NCBI RefSeq assembly: GCF_025398175.1
Contig: NZ_CP099734.1
Coordinates: 806,001 to 870,000, forward strand
DNA: 64,000 bases
Direction: 5' to 3'
Source: Photobacterium sp. TY1-4
GTDB taxonomy: Bacteria > Pseudomonadota > Gammaproteobacteria > Enterobacterales > Vibrionaceae
Position 1 is the stretch's first letter, and each line of letters opens with the position of its first letter. A program made the position numbers and the translations under genes. Below are positions 31,640 to 41,014 of this stretch, in pieces. The notes beneath the pieces are model-generated. The model was not told where the DNA came from and ran no database searches. It saw only the letters and a list, made by a program, of their open reading frames with translations.

Positions 31640-32965
31640 ATGAAGCTATCACGATTAGCCTGGTGTTGTGCCTTGCTGCTAGCTGCCCCGCTGCAAGCCA
31701 ATACGGACCCGTTCGCCGAACTGAATGACTCCGTTGCTGAAATCAATAAGTCACAGGCTGAGATCGACAAAGAGTACGAACAGTTTGTCGCTGCGCGCCT
31801 GGCGGAATACGCCCAGTGGCGTAAAGCATACCTGGCCGAATATGATGCTTACCGGGCTGAAGTGATTGCCGAATGGGGAGAGGGATTGCTCTCGGAGCCG
31901 CTGGTTACCGTGGACTACAGCGACGATAAAAGCACCCGTACCGTCGTCGATCTGGACAATAACCAAGCCACGATTTCGGTCCTGGTCGATCAGCATGCAA
32001 CCCCGGAGCAAGCGGCGGCGCAGGTGAAGCAAGCAGCAGCCGCAGCTGTGGCGAAAACCGGTTCGACACTGGCTGATGTCGTTGAACAGCAAGGCAAATT
32101 ACCGAAGGGTGATATTGTTGAAACCACGGTCGATTACTCGAAAGCTGCGGAAAAAGCCGCGAAAAAAGCCGTGATTGAACAAGCTCGTGCCCAGTTGCAG
32201 GAAATTGACAAAGAATCTGAAGCCGTGGTGGCCAAGATGCCGGGGATCCGGCCGGAGATTGCCGAGTCCGTGGCGGTGAAGCAGAAAGAGCAACTGGTTG
32301 AAGAGACCAAAACACGTCTGGCCAGCCTGGAAGCCACTTATGACGAGGCCCGGGAGAAAGCCGCATCGCTGACGACCAAGAAAGTGGTGGAGTACCGCAT
32401 TCAGCTACCGGAAAACGGGATTGGTAAACGTGCTGCTAAATTTGTCGCGTTTGCAGAGGAAGAGAGTGAGCGCTTTGATGTCCCGGCAGCGCTGGTGATG
32501 GCGATTATGCATTCAGAGTCGAGCTTTAACCCGAAAGCCAAATCGCCGATCCCGGCGTATGGTCTGATGCAGATTGTACCGACGACCGCAGGTCATGACG
32601 TCAACGCGCGGATCCGTCAGAAGAACGAACCGATGCAACCGTCAGAGCTGTATGTGGCGGACGTCAATGTTGAAACCGGCACCGCCTATCTCAACATTCT
32701 GGACAAGAGCTATCTTAAATCCATCACCAATGAGCAAAGCCGGTTGTACTGTACCATTGCGGCGTATAACACCGGCGCCGGGAACGTAGCCAAAGCCTTT
32801 AACCCGGACGGCTCACGGAATATTCGCAAAGCGGCCAAGATCATCAACAGCCTGACCCCACAGCAGGTCTACGACAAGTTGATGGCGGATCTGCCGTACG
32901 ATGAAACCAAGAACTACCTGAAGAAGGTCACTGGCCGGATTTCATTGTACCAGCACAGCGCCTGA
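31640..32965 (+). CDS. MltC-like membrane-associated lytic murein transglycosylase
   Basis: 441 residues: signal peptide (about 1-20, no lipobox Cys), a DUF3393-like N-terminal region rich in coiled coil (about 25-250), then a C-terminal SLT domain. The catalytic Glu lies in AIMHSESSFNPKAKS, followed by YGLMQIVP and the AAYNTGAGNVAKAF motif of MltC-type enzymes. It cleaves peptidoglycan between MurNAc and GlcNAc with 1,6-anhydro product. E. coli MltC is a 359-residue lipoprotein; this one is longer and apparently soluble or non-lipidated. Ribosome-binding site AGAAGGA precedes the ATG. Confidence 0.85.
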   Translation: MKLSRLAWCCALLLAAPLQANTDPFAELNDSVAEINKSQAEIDKEYEQFVAARLAEYAQWRKAYLAEYDAYRAEVIAEWGEGLLSEPLVTVDYSDDKSTRTVVDLDNNQATISVLVDQHATPEQAAAQVKQAAAAAVAKTGSTLADVVEQQGKLPKGDIVETTVDYSKAAEKAAKKAVIEQARAQLQEIDKESEAVVAKMPGIRPEIAESVAVKQKEQLVEETKTRLASLEATYDEAREKAASLTTKKVVEYRIQLPENGIGKRAAKFVAFAEEESERFDVPAALVMAIMHSESSFNPKAKSPIPAYGLMQIVPTTAGHDVNARIRQKNEPMQPSELYVADVNVETGTAYLNILDKSYLKSITNEQSRLYCTIAAYNTGAGNVAKAFNPDGSRNIRKAAKIINSLTPQQVYDKLMADLPYDETKNYLKKVTGRISLYQHSA

Positions 32966-33149
32966 CGTGTGCGCGTGTACCTGTGATGTTACCGTGCCGC
33001 CCTTGGGTGGCACGGTGCGTTTCAGGGGCTCGCAGGCCTTTATTTTGCCTTTTGCTTTCCTCCGTAGGCCGGGTGTTGGTAAAATAGCCGGCAACACCCG
33101 AATGACGAACCTTGATCGCGTTGCGAAACGCTTAGTGTAGAAGAACCTC

Positions 33150-34250
33150 ATGTCTCAAAATCAGCCTCACCCAACCGCCAATTCTGCCGCATCGGCAGGG
33201 GGCGTTCGTTTAAATAAATACATCAGTGATTCAGGCTTTTGCTCACGCCGGGAGGCGGACAAGCTGATTGATCAGGGACGCGTCACCATCAACGGCCAGC
33301 AGCCGGAAATGGGGATGAAAGTTCAGCCGGACGATGAAGTCCTGGTGGATGACAAGCCGCTGCGCAGCAAAGAAAAACCGATCTATATTGCGTTAAACAA
33401 GCCGACCGGGATCACTTGCACCACCGAGCGCCATGTCAAAGACAACATCATTGACTTTATTGGTCACCGCAAGCGGATCTTCCCAATCGGCCGGTTGGAT
33501 AAGCCGTCTGATGGTCTGATCTTCCTGACCAATGACGGGGATATCGTTAACAAAATCCTCCGGGCCGGGAACTCGCACGAGAAAGAATACGTGGTACGGG
33601 TCGACAAGCCGATCACTCAGGCGTTTTTGGACAAAATGGCATCCGGCGTCGAGATCCTCGACACAGTTACGCTGCCGTGTAAAGTTACCAAGGAAACGAC
33701 CTATTCATTCCGGATTGTGCTGACCCAGGGCCTGAACCGCCAAATCCGCCGGATGTGTGAAGCGCTCGGCTACGACGTATTCAAACTACGCCGGGTGCGG
33801 ATCATGAATATCAGCATCGATGGCCTGCCGAATGGCAAGTGGCGCTACCTGGATGACGAGGAAGTGGCGGAGATCCATCGCCTGATCGCCGATTCAAGCG
33901 GCACGGAAGAAGCCTCTCAGGTTGACAGCCAGGGCGGCGCGATCCAAAAAGCGACCGACGCTAAACTGTTTGACAGCCGTCAGCAGGATCGCCAGCGCCA
34001 GGACGGCAAAGTGACCTACAAAACCTACAGCGGCAAGGGCGAGTTTAACCGCCAGCGCCGCAGTGGCGATCGCGATGAGCGCGGTGGTGCCCGCAGCGAC
34101 AGCCGTGGCGGTCATCGCGCGAACAGCCGCCCGAACCGTGGCAAGCAGCCGGGACATCAGCAGCCGGGCCGCGATTCATCGGAGTCGTCCCGCCGTCCGC
34201 AAGGTTCGTCCAGCGGCATCAAGAAGTGGAAGTCAAAGAAAGAGTCATAA
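33150..34250 (+). CDS. rluF: 23S rRNA pseudouridine(2604) synthase
   Basis: RluF/RsuA-family pseudouridine synthase, 366 residues. An S4 RNA-binding domain (about 20-65, [18 protein letters not shown]) precedes the catalytic domain with [15 protein letters not shown], catalytic Asp117. Agreement with E. coli RluF over the core is close ([19 protein letters not shown]). The last 100 residues are an unusual Arg/Gly/Ser-rich disordered tail, probably an RNA-binding extension. Confidence 0.93.
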   Translation: MSQNQPHPTANSAASAGGVRLNKYISDSGFCSRREADKLIDQGRVTINGQQPEMGMKVQPDDEVLVDDKPLRSKEKPIYIALNKPTGITCTTERHVKDNIIDFIGHRKRIFPIGRLDKPSDGLIFLTNDGDIVNKILRAGNSHEKEYVVRVDKPITQAFLDKMASGVEILDTVTLPCKVTKETTYSFRIVLTQGLNRQIRRMCEALGYDVFKLRRVRIMNISIDGLPNGKWRYLDDEEVAEIHRLIADSSGTEEASQVDSQGGAIQKATDAKLFDSRQQDRQRQDGKVTYKTYSGKGEFNRQRRSGDRDERGGARSDSRGGHRANSRPNRGKQPGHQQPGRDSSESSRRPQGSSSGIKKWKSKKES

Positions 34251-34283
34251 TGCGCTGCTGAATGGTGAGTTGACTGCTTATTC

Positions 34284-34319
34284 AAGCCCCATTGCCCTTG
34301 GTGGTGATGGGGCTTTTTC
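34284..34319 (+). terminator. Intrinsic terminator of rluF
   Basis: Stem AAGCCCCAT/ATGGGGCTT with a 14-nt loop and TTTTT. Confidence 0.75.
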
Positions 34320-34483
34320 GTACCGTTTCCCGGTGAGCGCGAAAGGCATGAATATTCCGCCAATTGCGTCTTGCATTCAGGTGGATGAATTTGCACTATG
34401 TATTCATCAATTATTTTTTGCGATCAGGCCCGCTCAGAACAGACTGAGCCGGGGAAGGGGATCGGCATTACACAGAGGAAGTC

Positions 34484-35569
34484 ATGGCAGGCAATACGAT
34501 AGGACAACTTTTTCGCGTCACCACCTTTGGTGAAAGCCACGGCCTGGCCCTGGGCTGTATTATTGATGGTTGTCCGCCGGGACTGGCGCTGACCGAAGCA
34601 GATATGCAGCATGACCTGGATCGCCGCCGTCCGGGCACATCCAAGTACACCACCCAGCGCCGAGAGCCGGACGAGGTGAAAATCCTGTCCGGCGTGTTTG
34701 AAGGGCAAACCACCGGGACATCCATCGGCTTGCTGATTGAAAATACCGATCAGCGCTCCAAAGATTATTCCAACATCAAAGACACGTTCCGTCCGGGACA
34801 TGCGGATTACACCTACCACCAGAAATACGGGGTCCGTGATTATCGCGGCGGCGGTCGTTCCTCGGCCCGGGAAACTGCGATGCGGGTCGCCGCTGGTGCC
34901 GTGGCGAAAAAGTACCTCAAGCAGGTCCACGGGATTGAAATTCAGGCGTACCTCTCACAAATGGGAGACGTCAAAATTGAGCAGGTCGATTGGCACCAGA
35001 TTGAACAAAACGCTTTCTTCTGTCCGGATGCCTCGAAAGTTGACGCCCTGGATGAGTTGATCCGCAAGCTGAAGAAAGAAGGGGATTCGATTGGCGCCAA
35101 GCTGACCGTGGTTGCCCGCCATGTGCCGGTTGGCCTGGGGGAGCCGGTGTTTGATCGTCTGGATGCCGATATTGCCCACTCGCTGATGAGCATCAATGCG
35201 GTCAAAGGTGTCGAGATCGGTGACGGCTTTGATGTGGTGCAGCAGCGCGGCAGCGAGCACCGTGACGAAATGACGCCGAACGGTTTTAAAACCAATCACG
35301 CCGGTGGGGTGCTGGGCGGGATCTCGTCCGGTCAGGATATTGTGGCGCATCTGGCGTTGAAACCCACATCCAGCATCACGGTACCGGGCGAGTCGATTAA
35401 CCGTCAGGGCGAGACGGTGGAAGTGGTCACCAAAGGCCGCCACGACCCTTGCGTCGGGATCCGCGCGGTGCCGATTGCCGAAGCGATGCTGGCCATTACT
35501 CTGATGGATCACCTACTGCGCCATCGTGGCCAAAACAGCGATGTGATCACCGAAACACCGAAAATCTAA
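34484..35569 (+). CDS. aroC: Chorismate synthase
   Basis: Last step of the shikimate pathway: 5-enolpyruvylshikimate 3-phosphate to chorismate, using reduced FMN. Length (361) equals E. coli AroC. Signature blocks [38 protein letters not shown] and the C-terminal [17 protein letters not shown] are present. In E. coli aroC directly follows prmB; here they are about 15 kb apart. Confidence 0.97.
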   Translation: MAGNTIGQLFRVTTFGESHGLALGCIIDGCPPGLALTEADMQHDLDRRRPGTSKYTTQRREPDEVKILSGVFEGQTTGTSIGLLIENTDQRSKDYSNIKDTFRPGHADYTYHQKYGVRDYRGGGRSSARETAMRVAAGAVAKKYLKQVHGIEIQAYLSQMGDVKIEQVDWHQIEQNAFFCPDASKVDALDELIRKLKKEGDSIGAKLTVVARHVPVGLGEPVFDRLDADIAHSLMSINAVKGVEIGDGFDVVQQRGSEHRDEMTPNGFKTNHAGGVLGGISSGQDIVAHLALKPTSSITVPGESINRQGETVEVVTKGRHDPCVGIRAVPIAEAMLAITLMDHLLRHRGQNSDVITETPKI

Positions 35570-35601
35570 ATCGTAGTAGTTTTTGGCTGTTGCTGATAAA
35601 C

Positions 35602-35632
35602 AAAAGCGAGGTGCTCGGCACCTCGCTTGTTG
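35602..35632. terminator. Bidirectional terminator between aroC and the TRIC gene
   Basis: 11-bp stem AAGCGAGGTGC/GCACCTCGCTT with TCG loop. T-rich tails are modest on both strands. Confidence 0.7.
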
Positions 35633-35655
35633 TTTGTCGCTGGTTCTGCAAGGGA

Positions 35656-36303
35656 TCAGCCCTGGCTTTCGGCTTTTTTCCGCGCCACGGCTTCAGGGTC
35701 TTCCAGGCTGAACACCGGCAGACGCCAGCCAAACTGTACCGCCGCCATGCGGATCACAAACCCCAGCACCAGTGTTGCCACGGTAGCAATCAGCTCCGGC
35801 ACGGCAACAAACATCAGCGTGTAGTACATCCCGCCCGCCAGAAAAGCGACCGAGGCATACAGCTCCTTGTGCAGGACCATCGGTGGTCGGCGACAGATCA
35901 GATCCCGCAACAGGCCGCCAAACACCCCGGTCACTACCGCAGCGACCAGACAGATCAACGGCGAGAGCCCCATATCCATGGCCACCCGGCAACCGATAAT
36001 GCTAAAAACAATCAATCCCAGCGAGTCGAGCAACACGAACACCTTATGAAAACGGACGACCTGCGGCGCGATCAGGGTCGTGAGTAATCCGGCCAGACAG
36101 GTGATGGCCAGGTAGTGTGGGTTCTCCACCCAGCCGAGCGGGTAATGGCCCAGCAGAATATCGCGGACCGTGCCGCCACCGATTGCTGTGGCGCTGGCGA
36201 CCAGCATCACGCCGAACCAGTCCATATGACGCTTGCCGGCTGCCAGTGCGCCGGTCATGGCTTCCGCCGTAATGCCGATGAGGTACAGTATTGTTAATAG
36301 CAT
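35656..36303 (-). CDS. TRIC/UPF0126 family membrane protein (YicG-like)
   Basis: 215 residues, about seven hydrophobic segments in two repeated halves. Each half carries the glycine-rich motif of trimeric intracellular cation channels: IGGGTVRDILLG and FGGLLRDLICRRPP. Prokaryotic members conduct K+ in vitro; the role in bacteria is unclear. Single gene, convergent with aroC. Confidence 0.88.
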   Translation of the reverse strand: MLLTILYLIGITAEAMTGALAAGKRHMDWFGVMLVASATAIGGGTVRDILLGHYPLGWVENPHYLAITCLAGLLTTLIAPQVVRFHKVFVLLDSLGLIVFSIIGCRVAMDMGLSPLICLVAAVVTGVFGGLLRDLICRRPPMVLHKELYASVAFLAGGMYYTLMFVAVPELIATVATLVLGFVIRMAAVQFGWRLPVFSLEDPEAVARKKAESQG

Positions 36304-36481
36304 GAGAAAAATTGATGAAATAGAAAGAAGGCTAAACAGATTTCGATTGTATGGAGTGAAATATGTGACGTCGAATGAAAGGTTTATCGTGTAGGATGAA
36401 TTCAGTTAATGCTTTGGGTGGAGGAAGCGGCTTGTAGGTTGGGTAAATATGGTCGATTTTGGGGTGGTGAGGTGAAAAAGC

Positions 36482-36510
36482 AAAGCGGGCGCTGTGTTTG
36501 CGCCCGCTTT
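36482..36510 (-). terminator. Terminator of the first fadL paralogue
   Basis: 11-bp stem AAAGCGGGCGC/GCGCCCGCTTT, loop TGTGTTT, followed on the minus strand by GCTTTTTC. Confidence 0.85.
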
Positions 36511-36555
36511 GGTCATGAACGCACCAGGCCAGGGGCCGGCGGCGTTAACAATTGG

Positions 36556-37878
36556 TTAGAAACGATAGTTGGCCTGAATCCCGACCAGCCAGATGTTGCC
36601 CTGGATGTTGCCCTGGTAAGTGCCGCCGAACGGAACCGAGCTTGCGTCGGAAGCAATGCCATTGCGTGGCTCGTTTACCGGTGCTTCTTCGGCAAAGATG
36701 TAAGTAAAGCCAGCGTCCATGGTCAGGCGCTCTGACCATTGGTAGCCAACCCCGGTGCTCAGCCACAGGCGATCGGTTTCCGGGATGGTCAGGGTACGGT
36801 TGGTATCGTTCACCGCTGAGGTGTCGTACGCCACACCGCCGCGCAGCACGGTTTTATTATTCAACTGGTAAGTGGTCCCCACCGCCAGGCGGTAGTTGTC
36901 TTCCCAGTTCTCTTCTTTGATGTCCACGAGGCCAATGGAGTTGATATCGGCAGATAGCTTGTCAAAGCTGCTCCAGTCGGTCCAGTTGAAGCTGGCATGG
37001 ATCGCCAGTTTATCGCTCAGCTGGTGGAAACTGGAGAGTTCTGCGGTTGCAGGCAGCGTCAGATCCATACTGCCCGGCAGTTGCTGACCCGGCTTCAGGC
37101 GGAAGGCGGCACCTTCAGCATGGCCTTCCAGAGTGAAATCCACGGCTGAACGGTAGTTCAAGCCAATGCGGTGGGCATCATTGATTTGCCAGACGGTCCC
37201 CAGTTGCCAGCCCCAGGCGGTGTCATCCCCTTCCATATACTTCAGGGTTGTGCCTTTTTTCAGGACCAGTTCACGGTTTGCGTTGTAGGTGTCGGCTGAG
37301 CTGACGGCACCAAAGTGGCCTTCACCCAACACATAACGGACGCCGCCGCCGATGTGCCATTGGTCATTTATTTGATAAGCCAGGTTCGGGTTGATCTCGA
37401 CCGACTTCACCATGGCTTCGTTGCCGAACTGGGTGCCTCGGAATTCACCTGGCAGCTCGGTTTCCATGCCGTAGTTGGTGGCCAGGGCCAGGCCGACCGC
37501 CCATTTGTCATTCAGCTGATGGCTCAGAAAGAAGTTCGGGATCACCGCACCGTGAGCGAAATCGTCGGCATTGCTGTTGACTGATGCGCCGGTCAGGTTG
37601 CCGTTCGCTTGGTGTGGGGTGGCGGAACCTTTGATGTCAACATTCGGGTTGACATAAATTGCCCCGATGGAAAGCTGTGTGCCTTCCAGGTAAGACAGCA
37701 GCGCCGGGTTTCGAAATTGCGCACTGGCGTTGTCGGCCATCGCGGCTTCACCGGCAAATGCACGGCCCAGGCCAGTGGCCGAGTATTCGGCCAGCTGGAA
37801 ACCGGCAGCAGTGGTATTGGCGCTAAAGCCCAGGGCCAGCGCAGCGGCTAAAGAAAGTGTGATTTTATTCTTGTTCAT
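36556..37878 (-). CDS. fadL: FadL-type outer-membrane long-chain fatty acid transporter (paralogue 1)
   Basis: Outer-membrane beta-barrel of 440 residues. Signal peptide ends near ANTTAA (residue 26); the mature N-terminus GFQLAEYSATGLGRAFAGEA and the hatch motif with intact NPA (FRNPALLS) are typical of FadL. It ends in an aromatic residue (NYRF), as required for barrel insertion. The start is the ATG at the signal peptide; 27 extra upstream codons have no signal character. A FadR-like half site lies about 150 bp upstream. Confidence 0.9.
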   Translation of the reverse strand: MNKNKITLSLAAALALGFSANTTAAGFQLAEYSATGLGRAFAGEAAMADNASAQFRNPALLSYLEGTQLSIGAIYVNPNVDIKGSATPHQANGNLTGASVNSNADDFAHGAVIPNFFLSHQLNDKWAVGLALATNYGMETELPGEFRGTQFGNEAMVKSVEINPNLAYQINDQWHIGGGVRYVLGEGHFGAVSSADTYNANRELVLKKGTTLKYMEGDDTAWGWQLGTVWQINDAHRIGLNYRSAVDFTLEGHAEGAAFRLKPGQQLPGSMDLTLPATAELSSFHQLSDKLAIHASFNWTDWSSFDKLSADINSIGLVDIKEENWEDNYRLAVGTTYQLNNKTVLRGGVAYDTSAVNDTNRTLTIPETDRLWLSTGVGYQWSERLTMDAGFTYIFAEEAPVNEPRNGIASDASSVPFGGTYQGNIQGNIWLVGIQANYRF

Positions 37879-38165
37879 CAGTCTGAATGTTCGCTGAAAT
37901 TTGATGCCGTCAATCATACGGTCTAGAGTGATTGCTTTAAATTTTTCTTGTGAAATCACACTGTTTTAGTTGTTATATCTGAAAGTTAATTAATTGATGG
38001 TTTTATATCTGGTATAAAACAGGCGTTTTAATCTGGTCGGATGTGATCTCGGCGAACAGCTGTGTTGTTTTTGGCGGGTTTCAGCGACGCACTGTTCACT
38101 GAAATGGATCTTGTTGTGGTTGGTGGGTAAAAGTTAGCTTTATGTTTCATGAGCTTATAACAGCA
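37879..38165. other. Intergenic region between the two fadL paralogues
   Basis: No gene seen. It holds the promoter region of paralogue 1, including the FadR-like sequence at 38031-38046; the terminator of paralogue 2 follows. Confidence 0.5.
38031..38046. promoter_or_regulatory. Candidate FadR operator upstream of fadL paralogue 1
   Basis: ATCTGGTCGGATGTGA keeps the CTGGTC-N-GA core of the FadR consensus (AACTGGTCNGACCAGTT) but a degraded right half. Confidence 0.4.
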
Positions 38166-38192
38166 ATAAAAAGGGGAGCATCATGCTCCCCT
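38166..38192 (-). terminator. Terminator of the second fadL paralogue
   Basis: Stem AGGGGAGC/GCTCCCCT, loop ATCAT, followed on the minus strand by TTTTTATTGC. Confidence 0.85.
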
Positions 38193-38222
38193 GGTATTGT
38201 TGTTATGCTTTTGTTCGCTGAA

Positions 38223-39458
38223 TTAGAACGAACGGCTGTACTGAACGCCGTACAGCAAGGCATTGGCACGGGTTGTTGCATTCACCGAGGTGATGCCGTT
38301 GGTTTCAACTGCTTCCACATCTTTACCCATCAGGTAGGTGACCCCGACATCAATGTTTGACTTGGCGTCCAGGTGGTAGGTAAAGCCGCCGGAGAGCCAC
38401 TGACGATCTGAATCCGGTACTGAAATTGACGTCAGCTGATCCTGAGCACTGGTGTCGTACATGTAACCGGCGCGTAGCGTCCAGTCTTTGTTCATGGTGT
38501 AAGTGCCGCCCAGCGCGTAGTGCCAGCCGTCTTGCCACTCATAGCGGTTCAGGACTTTATTGCCGGTGGTTTCCAGCTGGCTGAACTCGCTCCAGTTGAT
38601 CCACTGAACGCTGTAGTGCACGGCAAATAGCTCGTTCAGCTGGTGGAAACCAGAGAACTCCGCCATATCCGGCAGTGGCATGATCAGTTTCTCATGACTG
38701 ATATCGCCGCCACCCAGTTGGTATTGCATGTCGCCTTTCGCTTTCAGGTCCGGGCTGTAGCGGTAGGACAGGCCGAAGCGGTTGTCGTCGTTGTACTCAT
38801 AAACCGTACCGACGTTCCAACCCAGCGCGAAACCATCTGCATCAATGTCCAGCAGGGGTCCCTGAACCCCAATTTTCTGGGCGATACCGGCTTCCAGTTT
38901 TTTGTTGGTGCGCTGGAGCTTACCTTCACCGTAGATCACATCCAGACCGGCACCCACGCTCCAGGCTTGGTTGATGCGGTAAGACGTGCTCAGCGCCAGG
39001 TTGATGCTTTTCACATCGGTTAAGCCGCCAAACTCGTTCCCGGCAAAGTTGTCATCAAACTCGGTTTTGGTGCCGAAATTTGAGTACAGGCCGGTACCGA
39101 CAGTCCACTTATCATTGATTGGGTGGATGTAGTAGATATTTGGCGCGTAGGACGTGTCACCCACTTGCGAGTCGCCCAGCGGCAGTACTTTGCTGTAGGT
39201 GGTATTTTTGACTTCAATATCCGTATCAATGGCGTTGATACCCAGCGACAGGGCCGGCGCATCAAACAGCGACATGGCCGCGGCATTTCTTGCCATCGCA
39301 GATGCATTGTCGGCAATCACCGCATCACCGGCAAAGGCGCGGCCCAAGCCGGTGGCGGATTGGGCGTTAAGCTGGAAGCCCGCTGCCAGGGCTTGTTGTG
39401 AGGACACGGCAACCGCCATGGCCACGACTGATTTTGTAAACAGACGCTTCTTATTCAT
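38223..39458 (-). CDS. fadL: FadL-type outer-membrane transporter (paralogue 2)
   Basis: 411 residues. Signal peptide ends near QQALA; mature start GFQLNAQSATGLGRAFAGDA, C-terminal QYSRSF. In the hatch region the usual NPA motif reads NAA (MARNAAAMSL), an unusual change in the element that gates substrate passage. With paralogue 1 it forms a head-to-tail pair with separate terminators. Start at the ATG with GGAAAAA upstream, seven codons inside the longest frame. Confidence 0.88.
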   Translation of the reverse strand: MNKKRLFTKSVVAMAVAVSSQQALAAGFQLNAQSATGLGRAFAGDAVIADNASAMARNAAAMSLFDAPALSLGINAIDTDIEVKNTTYSKVLPLGDSQVGDTSYAPNIYYIHPINDKWTVGTGLYSNFGTKTEFDDNFAGNEFGGLTDVKSINLALSTSYRINQAWSVGAGLDVIYGEGKLQRTNKKLEAGIAQKIGVQGPLLDIDADGFALGWNVGTVYEYNDDNRFGLSYRYSPDLKAKGDMQYQLGGGDISHEKLIMPLPDMAEFSGFHQLNELFAVHYSVQWINWSEFSQLETTGNKVLNRYEWQDGWHYALGGTYTMNKDWTLRAGYMYDTSAQDQLTSISVPDSDRQWLSGGFTYHLDAKSNIDVGVTYLMGKDVEAVETNGITSVNATTRANALLYGVQYSRSF

Positions 39459-39541
39459 ATTTGTTGTTTTTCCAAACATATTATCGTTATTTTCTGCTGC
39501 GAACGGCAGAGGCGCGAGATTGTAGGGGGGCAGCTTGAGGG

Positions 39542-39558
39542 AGCAAATCAGACCAGTT
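39542..39558. promoter_or_regulatory. Candidate FadR operator upstream of fadL paralogue 2
   Basis: AGCAAATCAGACCAGTT has a perfect right half (GACCAGTT) of the FadR consensus and a weak left half. It lies 84-100 bp upstream of the start. Confidence 0.45.
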
Positions 39559-39682
39559 TAAGAATCAGATAAAATTCAGGCACATCCAAGGCATTATGCA
39601 TGCGGAAATGCCCCCGGAAGCGAATAGAATGAGAAAGGCTTAGAATTAACCAGTTGATCTATAAGGACTTGTTTGGATATGA

Positions 39683-39714
39683 CGAAAACCGGCAGCGATC
39701 GTCGCCGGTTTTCG
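39683..39714 (-). terminator. Terminator of the sigma factor / DUF3379 operon
   Basis: 11-bp stem CGAAAACCGGC/GCCGGTTTTCG with a 10-nt loop, 22 bp after the DUF3379 gene. The GGTTTT tract is at the end of the minus-strand hairpin. Confidence 0.65.
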
Positions 39715-39735
39715 CCCAAAATGTTACCGAATTTG

Positions 39736-40455
39736 TTAGATTTTTTGCTGTAGGTCAGTTTTTAACCGTTTGGCAATCGGCATCACGTCTTGTCCTTTGC
39801 TGCCGACCACGATCAGGCTGGTTTCTTGAAGGGGCATCACGACCCCTTGCAATTGGTTGTCGTTAAACGCAGAGACCGCCGGGCTTTTTTCCGGCACGAC
39901 AAACACCGTCACTTTGCCCCCTTGGCCGGCCATGACCATATGCAGGGCATTTTTACCGCCGAAACCGCAGTGATTGACATAATAGACATGCGCCCCGAGC
40001 TCGGTCAGCTCAGCGCCAAACGGGGTGAGTTTAGCATTGACCTGTTGCAGGGACACGGATTCGTCGACATGGTCGACAAACGGGGCCTCATTGTAGATAT
40101 GCTCCAGTGCAATTTGGGCGATGACATCGGCGCCCTGGGCACTGCCCGGTAACCATTGCTGATGAAACTGGCCGAGAAACAAACCAAACACAAAGGCAAT
40201 CGAGGCGGCAATCGCTAAATGAAAGCGTATCTTGCTGCGGTTATTTTCCGGTTGGCCGGACTGGTGGAACAGGATCCGATCGGCCAGATCGTCCGGGACA
40301 TCGACTTTAAGGAGTTGGTCGAGTTTGGCATCTAACTGCAGCAATTCATCCGCAAGTTGGCGATTGGCTGGCGAAGCATTCTTGGCTGCAAGCATTTCCT
40401 GGCTGTTGTCATTCGGATCGGCCAGGAGACGACGACGGAATTCAAGATCGTCCAT
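39736..40455 (-). CDS. DUF3379 protein, probable membrane anti-sigma factor
   Basis: 239 residues. The cytoplasmic N-terminal part (about 1-80) carries LEFRRRLLADPND, one membrane helix follows at about 85-105 (FHLAIAASIAFVFGLFLG), and the periplasmic C-terminal domain contains HVYYVNHCGFGGKNALHMVM. This layout, and overlap of its start with the end of a sigma factor gene by 14 bases, are those of an anti-sigma factor. The family itself is uncharacterised. GGAGGGG lies seven bases before the chosen ATG. Confidence 0.75.
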   Translation of the reverse strand: MDDLEFRRRLLADPNDNSQEMLAAKNASPANRQLADELLQLDAKLDQLLKVDVPDDLADRILFHQSGQPENNRSKIRFHLAIAASIAFVFGLFLGQFHQQWLPGSAQGADVIAQIALEHIYNEAPFVDHVDESVSLQQVNAKLTPFGAELTELGAHVYYVNHCGFGGKNALHMVMAGQGGKVTVFVVPEKSPAVSAFNDNQLQGVVMPLQETSLIVVGSKGQDVMPIAKRLKTDLQQKI

Positions 40456-41014
40456 TGTGTTGACCCCTCCGTTCGGATAATTTTTCAATTTGCTCTTTTA
40501 ACTGGTTCCTGGCGCGAAACAAGCGCGTCATCACGGTGTTGCGATTGAGGTCGAGGATCTCGGCGATCTCATCGCCGCTGAATCCCGCCATCACCTGCAG
40601 CACCAATGGCTCGCGGTACTCGGGTGCCAGCTTCATGATCTCCCGGTGCAGGAGTTGTTGCTCGGCATCGAGGTCGCCCCCCTGATGCTTGGTGTCTGCG
40701 ATGGCGTAATCATCAATATCAACCAAGTCCAGTTGTTTGCGTTCGAATCGTCTGGCGTTTTCACGGCGCAAAATCGTGATCAGCCAGGACTTCGCGGCTT
40801 TATCATCGTGCAGGCTGTCGAGTGATCGCCAGGCGCGCAAACAGGTCTCCTGCACCAGATCTTCCGCGATGTGGGGATCATGGCACAACCAGTAGGCGTA
40901 GCGATATAAGTCCCGATGCCAGGCTCTGACCAGGGCTTCATAGCGTCTTTGTTTATTCATGTCTACAGAGACCGAGGCATCCGCTTTTTTCTTTCGGAAA
41001 AATTGCTTCATCAT
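40442..41014 (-). CDS. ECF-type sigma-70 family RNA polymerase sigma factor
   Basis: 190 residues. Region 2 (ALVRAWHRDLYRYAYWLCHD, then AEDLVQETCLRAWRS) and region 4 (YREPLVLQVMAGFSGDEIAE and a helix-turn-helix with LDLNRNTVMTRLFRARNQL) are clear. It has a Lys/Arg-rich N-terminal extension of about 18 residues. The first of two adjacent ATG codons has GGATAGG upstream. It is co-transcribed with the DUF3379 gene, and both sit between the fadL genes and fadIJ, so an envelope or lipid signal is plausible. Confidence 0.85.
   Translation of the reverse strand: MMKQFFRKKKADASVSVDMNKQRRYEALVRAWHRDLYRYAYWLCHDPHIAEDLVQETCLRAWRSLDSLHDDKAAKSWLITILRRENARRFERKQLDLVDIDDYAIADTKHQGGDLDAEQQLLHREIMKLAPEYREPLVLQVMAGFSGDEIAEILDLNRNTVMTRLFRARNQLKEQIEKLSERRGQHNGRS

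Noticed and set aside
35449..36087. 212-codon plus-strand frame overlapping aroC and the TRIC gene
   Set aside because: It spans a clear terminator and is antisense to a well-supported membrane protein.
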